Positions 1-11,517 are shown, counted from the stretch's first letter. The stretch: DNA of 64,000 bases from Agarophyton chilense (GCA_030374765.1 JARGXX010000075.1:186001-250000); one strand, 5' to 3'. The notes: generated from the sequence alone by a model not told the origin. Translations and numbers: made by a program.

Positions 1-199
1 AAACCAACACTGTTGAAGCGTCACCGGCCGCCAGCAGTCGGGACCCATCCAAGTTCCACGCAACGGCAGTGACGGCCGAACGATGGCCAAAACAACGTTT
101 CGATTCTAGGTCGTGACAAATGGACATTTCGTGATGGGGGTTTGAATCTGTCACGAAGGGAAGCTGGTTGCGGATATGATGGTTTAAAAACTGCTGCAT
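1..199 (-). CDS. WD40-repeat protein, N-terminal part (runs off left edge)
   Basis: Reading the minus strand from an ATG at 199 gives 66 codons without a stop up to the window edge. After about 25 residues of leader comes a typical WD40 strand pattern: GHRSAVTAVAWNLDGSRLLAAG, that is a GH dipeptide, the V-A-W strand and the DG turn before the next strand. It is the 5' end of a beta-propeller protein. The style (short leader, first GH about residue 39) recalls THOC3/TEX1 of the THO mRNA-export complex, but one partial repeat cannot decide this. The frame is not obvious because it has no stop inside the window. Remaining repeats must lie to the left of position 1. Confidence 0.6.
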   Translation of the reverse strand, partial: MQQFLNHHIRNQLPFVTDSNPHHEMSICHDLESKRCFGHRSAVTAVAWNLDGSRLLAAGDASTVLV

Positions 200-2298
200 G
201 CATAAACTTTCCGTGCACTAGCAAGAATTGGGCAGAGAGACTTTTTTTTTCCCGAGTTGACAGTCTGCCCTACTCTTGCGAGAAGGCCATCCTGCGGTTG
301 CGGAACAAAGGCGATTATTGCTGGAGATGGCTCTGGTTCAACAAAGTCTTGTTTCAACGTCTACGTATCGCAATGTTCTATCCGAAGCATCCGATGGGTG
401 ACCCCGCACAAATCGGGTAAACGAGAGAGAAACTGATGATTGAAAACTATTTCACCAAGCCCATGCATACCATTTGAATGCTTCAGCTGGAAATCTGCTT
501 TTCGAGAATGGGCGCACTATCGACACGCACACTTGTATCTTGCGATATCCGATTTTTTAAATAAATTGAACGCAAAAAGCATTATCTTTGTCCTTTTCAA
601 TTCCGTTAGCATGAGAGATTTCCCTAATCCCTCTGCAATCTCCTGTCATGGGTTGTTTGCACCTGTCACATCCAGGGTTGTCAAATTCTGCAAGCAGTCA
701 CCCCCCGAATAGCACAATATCCCTTAAAACAATCCCATCATGTAGCCCGTCGCTCGTGAACATTCCATCTCCATTGATATGTCTTGAAATATTTGTAGTC
801 ACATCCGAACAACAACCGGCGCCCCTGCCACATGATGTGACGTACGTCGTTGGCAAAAACTAGCAAATGGTTTACAGGCAAAACGTTTCCCGCGGAGACG
901 ACATTCTTATTTGGTTTCTAAACAACAAATCAATCATCGATTGAAACGACAACGTGAATGCCACCCGCCCTGGTAATATCGATGGCAGTGTCACAACTTC
1001 GGCAGCAATATAATTTATTTTACCTACAAAGTACTGGGTTTCACTAGAGCCAGCAGGGAATTCATCATCTACGCACTTCTACACATCTCCAACATCCGTC
1101 CAGCGTCGCCGCATCTTTAAAGCGGTTAAATCACCGCGATTGGATGGTGCGAAGCTCACCATCTCCGTTCTCTGGAGTGAACCAAGATGCAGGTTGAGAA
1201 TGACGGCGCACATGACTTGGTACCAGCTCATTTTTGAAAGCCAATCATACAAAGATTGCAGGACCTACAGGAACATTACCGGCTCATGCTAAGACACGAT
1301 AAGTAATTGTGGATTTGGAGAGAGAAATAGAACGACTCCTTGAGGTACTGCCGACTCTTGCACGCTTTTTCATATGACTTTGTTCTGTTTAACATGCTGG
1401 TTGGTTTTAAGACACAAATGGAACCCGGGTGGGTGAAGATCGAGGACTGCTGCGGAAAACGGATTCAAATTCTCTGAGAAATCCTCCAAGAACAAGAAAA
1501 CAAATTTCTTCTCTCTGCGGGTTGTGTCATGTGAAACATGCTTGGTAGGGCTTTGTGGATAAGTTCAATCATGGGTGTGGTAGCTGACAGGTCGAGAAAT
1601 ATAGACTGCATGAAATTTGGGCTGAATGGTTGCGGAAAAAACAGGTGGGTCGAGCAGAGCAACGAGACAAAGAGGCTGTTGCGAAGGTGCGAAGAATAAT
1701 ATTTCGAGGGACCCCCTGATCCGTCGAGTAAAGTTTCAGCTCCAGTCAGTGCAAACTACACGTCGCGTACGGACAATAGGAGCGATTGCACTCACGATCA
1801 CGCGCCACCGCCGGCGGTAAAAAGACGTCAAGAAGCGGCCCAACGATGGTGGCACCTCAGCGGAAGCACCATGCATTCGTCCGATACTCACCCTCTGCAC
1901 CGCCAGCTGCCCTATAAAGCCCGATTTCTCGTTCTCTCCGCCTCCGTTCTCGTCAAGGCTTGACCAGAACTTTTCGGCAACACTTTCCTCATGTCGCCAT
2001 GAAACAACCGCCCCAACTTTTGTGCAGTGCAAAAACCGTATTGTACATTATTCTGGCCGCCGTCTGTGCAGAAGTCAAATATTATTTTTGTTCTTTCCGC
2101 GTCGTTCTCCCCAGACCGCAATTTGGCATTTGAGCACATATACAAACTATATCGGATACATTGTTCCGCCGAATGTACCGTTTGTCCAAATTACACTTTC
2201 AGAGTCTCAAAACGTTCTTTCAAGAAAAATTGTCACAGCATCAGCAACAAAATGGGTCAGTACAACAGTTTGTTCCGGTTACAGTGATGATGTTTGTC
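200..2298. other. Stretch without a recognisable gene
   Basis: Only short open frames (under about 150 codons) occur on both strands and none shows a family motif. The first few hundred bases are the upstream region of the minus-strand WD40 gene and probably hold its promoter. The rest looks like decayed intergenic sequence leading into a transposase relic that becomes recognisable near 2300. Confidence 0.5.
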
Positions 2299-2915
2299 CC
2301 TTTCGAGATTTGGCTGTAGCGAGCTATTCAAAAATTGGTTGGCTATATGGAATCAGTAAGTCGACAGTATATCATGTTTTCATGAAAAACATTCTGGTTC
2401 TTGACCAGCTGCCCCCCTCAATTCGATTTCCAACTACGGAGAAAGAAAGCCTATAACTTGCGCAGAAGTACTAAGACCAACAAAGGAGTCCATTTTGTTA
2501 AATTGTTGCTGCTCTCGATGGGATGTAAATCTCAATCTAACGACCCAAGGTTCATGATGCTCGTGACCACCAACATTATTTAAATCGAAAAGGAGTTTTT
2601 TCTATTTGTGTACACACAGCCGTTCAAGATGACTTTAAATCTGCTATGTGTCTGCTCATCATGCAGGGGGCAGACCCGACTCAACTGCGAGTGGTACCAA
2701 ATTGCTGTATGATTTATTTGGTAAAGGACAGTTGGTCTCTTGAGCGGCGATCGTAGGGGACGATGCATATTCAAAATGGCATCAGATTCTGACTTTTTGC
2801 CCTGCAAGAGGGTTGACTGCAAAAAAAGATGGGTTCAACGCGTATCACTATTCTCTCAGAATTCCTTGTGAGAAAGCCTTGAGCATGATGCTTTGTCTAT
2901 TTGGGTTTTCTGGTA
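2299..2915 (+). pseudogene. PIF/Harbinger-type transposase relic (DDE_Tnp_4-like)
   Basis: Two blocks of the Harbinger transposase can be read. Near 2330-2440 is the helix-turn-helix block with YGISKSTVYHVF followed by the LP..IRFP.TE motif that precedes the catalytic core. Near 2745-2905 is the C-terminal block with GDDAYS, then LTAKKDGFNAYHYSLRI and a VEKA-like segment (CEKALSMM), which in the family contains a catalytic aspartate and the region of the last acidic residue. Between the blocks the reading frame changes and several stop codons occur (for example the stop just after 2456), and the segment that should carry the first catalytic Asp is disrupted. The copy is dead. No terminal inverted repeats could be assigned by eye. 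Family assignment is from remembered consensus motifs. Confidence 0.65.
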
Positions 2916-3404
2916 AGTTTTGCGCTACCCACTGTGTACTGAAACTCTTACCTTCATTGGGGCCGGCAAACTTTACAAATACATTATTGACAATGCGGAT
3001 AGGGCGTTGTTTGAAACCGTTCTGCACCACGAATACAATTGTGTCTTTGGTACGCCAGTGATACAATTTCAAGATATATGTCGCACATAAAGAGATAACA
3101 GGAGATCAAGGGTCAGACAGAGAGAACAGTCAAATTTGAGGGATGAAATGGCAGAGAAGTTTTACATCTTGGGGTTCGTTCGCAGAAGACTTTGTTTGTG
3201 CTGATCTATTGGCGTTTGTTTTGGTGCTCTACTGGCGTGTAGAACTTTTTCCAGTCAAATCGTGAAATTAATTGTCCTCCTTCCCCCTCATCTCTGCTTT
3301 TGCCCGTTATTTAGTCCTTTTCTCTTCCGATTTGCGTTTATTACATCCCCCAGCAGTCCTCACTCTTAATATTTCAACAATTTCAACGCTGTAGCCAGAC
3401 CCTT

Positions 3405-3870
3405 TATCGATATGGACCTTGGTTCGACCATACTGTTTTGGCGGTGTGTGGCAGAACGATCGTGTGAAGATTATCGCAAACGATCAGGGCAACAGAACAA
3501 TCTTTTCGCACGTTGTATTCACATACAATGAGCGTTTCATTGGAGATACCGCCAAGAATCAGGTCGAAATCAACGCCTGGTACAGAAGCGATTCATCAGT
3601 CGTCGCTTTTTCGACTCCTCCATGCAGTCTGATCTCAAGAACTTCTCGTTCAAGGTCATTCAGAAGGATAGCGACAACCCGAACGTCCAGATTGTGTAAT
3701 GAAGTGAACAGAAGGCCTTACCTTCTGAAGAAATTTCCGCTACTGTTGTCACAAAGATGGAGGATGTTGCCGAGTCTTACATTGGAAATCCAATGAAGTC
3801 TGCTGTCGTCACTGCTCCTGCATACTTAAATAATTCTCAACGTTTGTCTACCAAGGACTCCGGTACAATT
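3405..3870 (+). pseudogene. Hsp70 pseudogene, 5' part, interrupted by an LTR
   Basis: The nucleotide-binding domain start of a cytosolic Hsp70 is readable in several frames: an IDMDLGST block near 3410 (family IDLGTTYSCVGV), then [25 protein letters not shown], a [16 protein letters not shown] segment near 3630 and VVTAPAYxNxSQRxSTKDxG near 3805-3865. At least three frame changes and internal stops (for example near 3697) show it is not functional, and the segment that should contain FDVKRLIGR is missing. It stops abruptly at 3870, exactly where an LTR starting TGAAGGACAA begins, so the LTR element inserted into the pseudogene or the fragment was already truncated. The downstream part of Hsp70 was not found elsewhere in the window. 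Confidence 0.8.
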
Positions 3871-4553
3871 TGAAGGACAATGCCCTTCAAGGAAGGTTTC
3901 TTCGCTGGACTTCGAAGTTTCGCTCGCTTGAGGAATAGCTTGGGCTATGACAAGCTATACCGCTATTGCGTGCTGACGGCCGGTTAGGACCGGAAGTGCA
4001 CACTGGTGGAACACGTGGACTGCACGGATGCCAACGCTCGAGTACGAAACGTGCCACACGTGGCCCGGATTCTACCTAATGGTTAGTGTTATTTAGTAAT
4101 TTTTAGTATTTTTTTGGCTACGCTATCGCTATTTAGTGTCTATTTTTGGGGCGCGCGCCCACTGTCAGGGGCCGCGCGCCACACTACTTAGGAGATTGAG
4201 CACTGCTCCCCAGTAAACACCTTCTTGGGAGAGACCAAAGAGGGAGTCTTGCCTCTGAACTCTTCGCCTTCGGCGCGTCTTCACCGCATACTGCGTGAGC
4301 ACCCGTTGCACGTTAGTTCATCCACCCCTCTGTCGACCAGAGGGCTACCACCACCGTGGGTTCATATTTAATCGCCGACACTTGTCTTAGTCTCGCTCCT
4401 GTGTAGGGTTTTGCCTCCGTGTTTCTATTGTTCTTCTTTTTAGCTCTCGTGAGTGGCCGCATCACTCACCCCGCTCGTACACCTCCTACGAGTGTTTCCT
4501 CGCTCCTTTTGCGACAATCTTCGTGTTGTCTCCGCTCCAAGCGTTGTCCTACA
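3871..4553 (+). repeat. 5' LTR of gypsy element 1 (683 bp, internally deleted)
   Basis: The repeat begins TGAAGGACAA and ends TTGTCCTACA, a TG...CA long terminal repeat with a 10-bp imperfect terminal inverted repeat. Three bases after its end comes a primer-binding-site-like sequence, which fixes its orientation as a plus-strand 5' LTR. A second, inverted copy lies at 4689-5577 and is 889 bp long. The length difference is one block of about 204 bp present only in the inverted copy; the deletion joins at a short ATC microhomology near 4520. The LTR holds GC-rich stretches (GCGCGCGCCC near 4150) and an AT-rich segment near 4090-4130. Confidence 0.8.
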
Positions 4554-4556
4554 AAC

Positions 4557-4574
4557 TGGTCTCCCGACTTAGAA
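4557..4574 (+). other. Primer binding site of gypsy element 1
   Basis: TGGTCTCCCGACTTAG follows the 5' LTR after a 3-base spacer (AAC). It starts with the TGG complementary to a tRNA CCA end. The same sequence with one change (TGGTCTCCTGACTTAG) stands in the same place in gypsy element 2. The first ten bases are complementary to the acceptor end GGGAGACCA typical of fungal tRNA-Tyr, as I remember it, so tRNA-Tyr is the best primer guess. Confidence 0.6.
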
Positions 4575-4688
4575 GTTTGAGTCGCGCACAATCAGTCACG
4601 ATTAATTGGAAAGAGGACTCACAAATTAAGGTTGATCACAGTTTCTTTCTTTGAGGAAGTTTCTTGGCCCCACTAGCCGATCGGATTT

Positions 4689-5577
4689 TGTAGGACAACG
4701 CTTGGAGCGGAGACACCACGAAGATGTTTGGGATCTTCCTCTCGTGAGAGACACGCCTCAGGCGGAGGAGACACGTCCCAGCGGAGCACAGAAACAGAGC
4801 CACTCTGGAAAGGTACGACGAAGTCGGGTGTAAGACCGAGGCCAGTCCCTCGGGATATACCTAGAGTGTTTAGGTGAGCACGGCACAGTCCGGGATGTGA
4901 CCAATCCCAGGCGGAGCGGTACCACGGCGATTGTCGGAAAAGGAGCGAGGAAACACTCGTATGAGGTGGACGAGCGGGGTGAGTGATGCGGCCACTCACG
5001 AGAGCTAAAAAGAAGAACAATAGAAACACGGAGGCAAAACCCTACACAGGGGCGAGACTACGACAAGTGTCGGCGATTAAATATGAACCCACGGTGGTGG
5101 TAGCACTCTGGTCGACAGAGGGGTGGATGAACTAACTTGCAACGGGCGCTCACGCAGTATGCGGTGAAGACGCGCCGAAGGCAAAGAGTTCAGAGCCAAG
5201 ACTCCCTCTTTGGTCTCTCCCAAGAAGGTGTTTACTGGGGAGCAGTGCTCAATCTCCTAAGTAGTGTGGCGCGCGGCCCCTGACAGTGGGCGCGCGCCCC
5301 AAAAATAGACACTAAATAGCGATAGCGTAGCCAAAAAAATACTAAAAATTACTAAATAACACTAACCATTAGGTAGAATCCGGGCCACGTGTGGCACGTT
5401 TCGTACTCGAGCGTTGGCATCCGTGCAGTCCACGTGTTCCACCCGTGTGCACTTCCGGTCCTAACCGGCCGTCAGCACGCAATAGCGGTATAGCTTGTCA
5501 TAGCCCAAGCTATTCCTCAAACGAGCGAAACTTCTAAGTCTTGCGAAGAAACTCCCCTTGAAGGGCATTGTCCTTCA
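4689..5577 (-). repeat. Inverted LTR copy (889 bp) inside the leader of gypsy element 1
   Basis: Read on the minus strand it starts TGAAGGACAA at 5577 and ends TTGTCCTACA at 4689, and matches the 5' LTR at 3871-4553 along its length apart from one extra block of about 204 bp (around 4720-4930). It separates 135 bases of leader (4554-4688) from the start of gag just after 5577. The simplest reading is a solo LTR or autointegration product inserted in reverse into the leader. The flanking pentamers (GATTT before, TGTTT after) do not form a clean target duplication. Together the two copies form a 1.7-kb head-to-head inverted repeat that could fold into a very long hairpin. Confidence 0.8.
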
Positions 5578-7793
5578 TGTTTAGATACTCACGTGTAACG
5601 GATTCTGATCTCATGTCGTCCAAAGACCGTCCGAGGACGCGGAGTCAAACCGGAGCACTGGAACCCTCGCAACCATCCCGTATCCCGGTCCGTTCACGGT
5701 CTCATACCGGTGGATCGACTGGCGTGCCAGGTAGAAAACCCTCGAGACCTCCTGTCTCTGATTCGACACCCCCAGCAAGTGGAGCAGGACCGGCGTCTGC
5801 CGCCGCCCCGATGCTCTCCCCTGCTAGGGACGTCACTCTCCATCCCAGCTTTGTAGATGTGGAAGAGCAATTACGCTCTATGCGGGAAGCTCAAGTCATC
5901 CTTGCAGAGAAGTTTGATTCCCTTCGCAAGAAGATAAATGACACTGGTACGCAGGATTTTTCTGAGGACCCCTGTGTCCTCCGTGCGGATGTGAACTCGA
6001 TTCTAGAGTCCCTTGGTGGACTTTCAGCCCTTGTCAAGGACGTCGCGGACAAGTTCTTGCGCGTCTGAAGCCGTCTCGAGACATTAGAACAAACCCCGAT
6101 GTCGGGGAATGATCCGGCCAAGCCGGTTGCAGTATCCCACAAGGGAAATAAGGAAGAGAACCGCCAGGCTCGAAGGAAGCAAAGAAACACGGATCCCGAA
6201 CCGTCAGACTCCTCATCCTCGGAGTCCGACTCTTCCGATTCATCGGTGGAAGTAGCTCGCCGTGAGCGTTCTTCACGCTCTAAGCGGTTAACAGCCACGC
6301 ATGGTGTGATCCGCGCCCGCACGGAGGGAAGGAAGCACAAAGGTTTGAAGGAGCTGAAACCGACCAATTTTCTCTTTAAGAAACTCTTATCATATCGGTA
6401 CTACCGTTTGGAGGACTCCTCTTTGGATCGTACACCCCGTGGTACGGAAAGAGTGAAGGACTGCATTAAGCGAATGCAGCTCTCACTTCGCAACCAGTGG
6501 TTTTCTGGAGAAGACCCAATATTGGTGTTGGATTTCTTGGCACACTTTGTCGCGGAAGCTGACATCCTTGGAATGAACGAGGGACAGGCCTACGTTGCCT
6601 TACCGTACTTCTTACGTGGGCTTGCAGAAGACCAGTATCACTCTGCCAGAGGTACATCACGCGCGTCCGAAGGAGTGGTAAACTGCTGGCCCGAAGCAGT
6701 TCAGTACCTCCTGAGGTCGTATGCTACTAACTCCGCCATTCAGCAGGCGATACGGGCCTTGCGGGACACTTTCCAACGTCCAGGCGAGTCGGAAACCGAT
6801 TATTCGTCGCGCCTTAACAAGGCCTTCCACCGCTGTGGCAATGTTTACCCCGCTGAAGAGCGTTGTACCATGTTTGTCGATGGTTTGGACCCGGCGATCC
6901 GGACTCTTGTTGCTCGACGTCCAGAAAATAGACCTAAAGCCACGTATTTGGAACTAGAGCAGTTCGCTCGCGCAGAAGGTGAAGCCCTGCGCGTACGCAC
7001 TCCTGGATCCAGGGTTACGTCCGCAAAAGCGTTGATGTTACAACCAGGTACTCCGTCAGCTTCGATGATCGACGAACAGGCCTCTCGAAGGGATTATGAT
7101 AACGTGCAGCTAGCCCATAGCGACGTTCATTCCATCCCGACAACGGAATTACCCTCAACTTTGGACGAGTCACAATACGTGATTGATAATTACACGCTAC
7201 TCTATGTGGATAATGGTCGCGTCCGTGCGCCACGCGTCCCACACGAGAGTGGTAATGTCCGCTTTTCGTGTCCTGGTTGGAGAGATACCCGCCACGCGGT
7301 GAAGTTCGCCGAGACTCGCCATCCAACACCGGCTTCTGGTCTGATTTGTCATCTCTGCTACAAACCAGGCCATACTTCTCCACAATGTGTGTTGTCTCTC
7401 CGAGAATAGGCACAAGTCGTAGTCAATTACGAGGCCCTGTCCCCGGAGGACAAAGCAGCTGTTTCGATTGGATTGTATCTCCGTGCTCGAACGGATGTTC
7501 CACGTCACGTGTCGCTTCTCCGAGCTCGGGTCGTACCTGCACCGGATTCCCATGTCACCGACGTAGTCGGTCACCCCACCGCTTCTGCGATACCTTCTGG
7601 ACCTGATGCCCCGGCGTTGCCTGCTCAACGTCCTGAGAAGCCGCCTCCGGCGGAGCAGGCCCAGAAAAACTTAATGTGGGAGTCTCCTCACAAGGAGGGG
7701 CGCCCTCAGAGTCGAGATCGACGGCACCCGAGGCGTCCGAGCCTCGCTCTCGGGTTAAAATTTTTTCAAGGAAAGAGGCCGTCAATGACGTGA
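5577..7793 (+). pseudogene. gag: Gag of Ty3/gypsy element 1 with two in-frame stops
   Basis: One frame runs from the ATG at 5577 to a stop at 7791 and is broken only by TGA at 6066 and TAG at 7407. The first 160 residues are Ser/Arg/Pro-rich with a short helix. After the first stop come a Ser/Asp-rich acidic tract and a basic tract, then a Retrotrans_gag-type helical core (about 6400-6990) with the LRxxFQRPGESxxxYxxRL pattern. Near 7350 is a CCHC zinc knuckle with exact C-x2-C-x4-H-x4-C spacing (CHLCYKPGHTSPQC). After the knuckle a Pro/Ala/Glu-rich tail continues past the TAG. Gag would coat element RNA and form virus-like particles. The protease/polymerase frame overlaps the tail in the -1 frame, so a -1 shift is expected; an A4T6 run at 7758-7767 lies in the overlap. 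The copy cannot make full-length Gag. Confidence 0.85.
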
Positions 7794-10700
7794 ACTCGGA
7801 ACACTTTAGTGTTCTGCGTCGTCCGTGGAAACGTGCTTCCCATAACCGGTTCTCAGATAGAGTTCTGGTGATGGCCAAGAGAAACTACAAGGTCTATGCT
7901 GACCTTGGCCTTTCACCCCAGTTCATGGTGCGACACCTTACCGTCTTAGACAACGGTGCCGGTCCGAACTTTGTCGTGGAGGAAGTGTTACCGCCTGCTT
8001 TGCAGTTTAGGATCCGCCGTGACCACATCTCGGAGGTCACTGACGTGAACAACAAACCGTAGGATACGGTGGGGTTCATAGAACTGGTAGTCCGCGTTGG
8101 CGCTCGCGTGGTGAAACTCGACTTCGTCGTATGTCGGAAATTGGCCGCCCCAGTCATCTTGGGTTGCGACTTTTGCGACCGCTTCGTCGAAGCTATCTTC
8201 CCCCGCCAACGGCGTGTCGAGATGGAGGATGGATCGTCCACTCCGTTCGTTCGTCGTCCGCTTAGGCGTGCCACGAAGAAGCATGTCCCGCTACCGGCAG
8301 CACAGGAACCTGGACCGGATAACCGTGAATCTAATAAGCTCCGCGTCGCAGCGTCGTTATGCGTCCCGCCTGAGTCCCAAATGATGGTGAAAGTAACCTC
8401 CCGTCAACATGGAATCCGGGTTTTGCAACCATTGTCGTCACTGTATGACAGGTACAGCCTCGCAATTGCGAATGGAATCGTTCATGTGGAGCCAAACCAA
8501 CCGTTTCACGTCCTGATCGCCAATCTAGGGACTATACCCCAGTATCTGGTGAAGAACCAAGTTATAGGGTCCGTCATGCCGCACCCCATCGCTATGGTGC
8601 CGACAAAGCTGACCGCTGCTGACGTTCTCGGACTTGTTCACTCTAAGGAGGGGGTCAGCCCGGAACCCGTTTCATCGCCGGTACCCGGGGTTCAACCTGT
8701 AACATCAGGGACACAGCCCGTTTCAACGAGTGGTGACCGCTCCGATCCAGTCCAAGAACTCGAGGACCTGGATCTCAGCCACGTCCCGGAGTCATACCGC
8801 CATCGATTGCGAGAACTGTTGAGGGAATTCACCACTATGTGGGACGCCTATCTTGGTGAGATTGCCACTACGGAACACCGGATTGATTTGCTACCGGACA
8901 CCCGACCCATCTCTCAGCACCCACACCGTGCCGGACCCGCCACACGCGCGGAGGAATAGGCACTAGTGGATAAAATGCTTCGAGCAGGAGTCATTGAACC
9001 GGTTCAGTCGCCGTGGGCTTCTCCAGTAGTACTGGCTCCAAAGCAGGATGGTTCCTGGAGGTTTTGCGTCGACTACAGTCGGTTGAATGCCGTTACCGTC
9101 AAGGACGTGTATCCAATCCCAAGAATGGACGAGTACATTGACTCACTGGGCACCGCCACCGTCTTTACAATCCGGGACGCCAATTGGGGATACTGGCAAG
9201 TTCCGGTAAGGAAGCAAGACCAGGATAAAACCGCTTTCGCGTGTCACTCCGGTCTCTACCGTTTCAAACGGATGCCTTTTGGTCTTATCAACGCTCCCGC
9301 CACTTTCCAGCGAGCCATTGACATCCTATTGGCCCGCTTCAAATGGCGAACCTACCTGGTCTACCTGGATGACATAATCGTCTTTTCAGATAATCTGGAG
9401 AAGCATCTCATGCATGTGAGGGATATCATGACCACGCTACGAGATGCGGGTGTCACTCTTAAGTTGAAAAAATATGACTTCTTCACGGAAGCCGTGAAGT
9501 ATCCCGGCCATGTTATCCGTCCAGGACGTGTTACAATCGAGGAGACTCGTGTTAAGTCACTCAAAGAGTCTAAAGAACCGCGAACGCAAACCGAGCTTCG
9601 TTCCATTCTGGGACTCGCGAACGTCTACCGACGATTCATCCCGCACCTTGCGGACAACGCTGCACCGTTAAACGCACTTTTGCGGAAAGACCAACCACCA
9701 AAACTGGACCCCTTAACCCCCGTTCAAACGGAATCTTTCAAATCTCTTGAGGATTCTGTCGTCTCCGCCCCGATCCTCTCGTTGCCCAAGCCTGGAAGGC
9801 CTTTCACCGTAGATACAGACGCCAGCGACTACCTAGTAGGTTGTGCACTGTTTTAAACTGCACCCAATGGGGAAAGACGCCCCGTAGAGTACTGGTCCCG
9901 ATTGCTCAACGTCCACGAGAAGAATTACCCCGTCTCGGAGAAGGAATGCCTTGCAGTAGTGTGGGCATTACAAACGTTGCGCCCCTATCTCATGGGTAAT
10001 CATTTCACCGTTTTTACGGACCACGCATCACTTCGATGGCTATTCTCCATCTCGGAGCCTTCAGGCCGCTTGATGCGTTGGCGTCTCCGTCTAGCGGAAT
10101 TTGACTTTGACGTGCAGTACCGAAAAGGATCGTGCAACACCCAAGTCCATTCTCTCTCCCGCCTGGTCACTACTGGCGAAGCACTACCCGTCAAAGACGA
10201 TGAAATACAATGCTTTGCAGTGAATGGCGACCACGCTACCATCGAGGACGAGGAACGAGACACGGACTCTTCAGATTCCGGTTCCGAATTGGACGACTTT
10301 CTTCTCTCGAAAGATTCCGAGAAACCCTTACCAGGGAACTTCGTGCCTATTAAACCAGAGGAGATGATACAGGAGCAATTCGCTGACCCGTTCGGCGCGA
10401 AGGTCCGCGCTCAACTCAATGGAGGAGGTACTCTCCCCTTTCAGGTGAATGACGCCGGATACCCTGTACGGACCGTCGGATCGCACCCACAAATCGTGGT
10501 ACCACATAACCTCCAGTCGGAAGTCTTGCGGTTGTCGCACTACTCCAAACAGAGTGGCCATTTCGGGGGACGGAAACTTTACCTCACCCTAAGCCGTAAC
10601 TTTTACTGGCCTGCCATGGCAGTGGACTGCTACGCACCGGCGCGGTTTTGTACCGATTGCGCTCGGAACCGTGTCAAGCTCCGCCGTCACGCGACGAAGT

Positions 10701-11105
10701 TGAAGCTGTTTCGAGCTTGCGCTCCATTGGAGTTTGTGGCCATCGATATACTCGGTCCCTTCCTTATCACTAAGCAAAATTACAAGTTCTTACTCGTAAG
10801 TACGGATCGCTTCTAAAAGCTGGTCCGGACCGTATCGTTACGGAAGATCTCCGCTATGAGCGTGGCTCAAGCCTTCGTCCTACACTGGGTCTTCGTCTAC
10901 GGTCCACCGGTCAACCTGCTCTACGATAACGGGAGACAGTTCGCCTCTCGTTTCTTCGAGGATGTGTGTCGCATCTTGGACATGAAGAACCTGTTCACGA
11001 CCACTTACCACCCCCATACTAATGGGCAGGCCGAACGGTTCAACCGGACATTACTTGCGACACTCCGTTCATACGTTGCAGACCACCCGAAAGATTGGGG
11101 CTTGG
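7676..11105 (+). pseudogene. pol: Pol of Ty3/gypsy element 1 (protease, RT, RNase H, integrase), nonsense-broken and 3'-truncated
   Basis: A single frame of about 3.4 kb contains in order: retropepsin near 7940-8210 with LDNGAGPNF where the family has D-T/S-G, so the catalytic Thr is replaced by Asn; reverse transcriptase 8966-9500 with the RMPFGL.NAPATFQ block and the YLDD catalytic box at 9364-9375; RNase H from 9800 with TDAS, EKECLAVVW and TDHASLRW; integrase from 10500 with an HHCC zinc finger (HYSKQSGHFGG...CTDC), catalytic Asp in FVAIDILG, Asp in LYDNGRQF and Glu in NGQAERFN. In-frame stops at 8060 (TAG), 8957 (TAG), 9854 (TAA) and 10814 (TAA) break it, yet no frameshift occurs. The sequence leaves integrase at about 11100, so the integrase C-terminus, any chromodomain and the 3' LTR are missing. 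Confidence 0.9.
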
Positions 11106-11517
11106 TCTGTTAACAGCTTTTCCTACTCTAAGAATATTCCGAGAGGCCAAAAGTGATTTAAAAAAAGCAGCGAGGAAGACCCTTCCTAAATATGTCGAGA
11201 TTAGATTCCCCACTTTTCCCAACTGCAATCCGTGGAGTGGAAAGCGAACCCCGTTTGTTGACGTTCCCTCTACCAATACGCACCAAATGGGGAACATGAT
11301 CCACTTTTTGTATAAATCCATCGTCGTTCTTTTCTTCGTTCAATTTCGGCTCTTCGGACCTTCCCTCTTGTCCAGATTTACTGGCCGCTGTGATCTCTGG
11401 TTTAGGCGGTCAGGCGTGGGATTCTACACATTCGGCCACCCGTGGTTGACTGAGTCTAAATGTCACCTTCTTCCGTTATGATTTTGACGATGGCTTTGTG
11501 ATCTTTTCTGACCTTCA
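11106..11517. other. Unassigned sequence between the two gypsy elements
   Basis: Sequence directly after the truncated integrase does not match the LTR of element 1 or the start of element 2. Open frames of 60-130 codons exist on both strands but show no family motif. It may be the original host DNA at the insertion point of element 2. Confidence 0.4.

Noticed and set aside
2022-2456. A 144-codon gene on the plus strand
   Set aside because: Only the last third matches a family (Harbinger helix-turn-helix), the start is not conserved and the remaining catalytic parts follow in other frames, so it is a relic.
4673-5029. A minus-strand 118-codon frame
   Set aside because: It lies entirely in an LTR and has no protein-like motif.
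5577-11105. A variant genetic code with TAA/TAG for Gln
   Set aside because: Stops in element 2 stand at Trp, Tyr, Lys and Glu sites as well, host genes in the window use TAA, TAG and TGA as normal ends, and CAA/CAG are common in the same frames.
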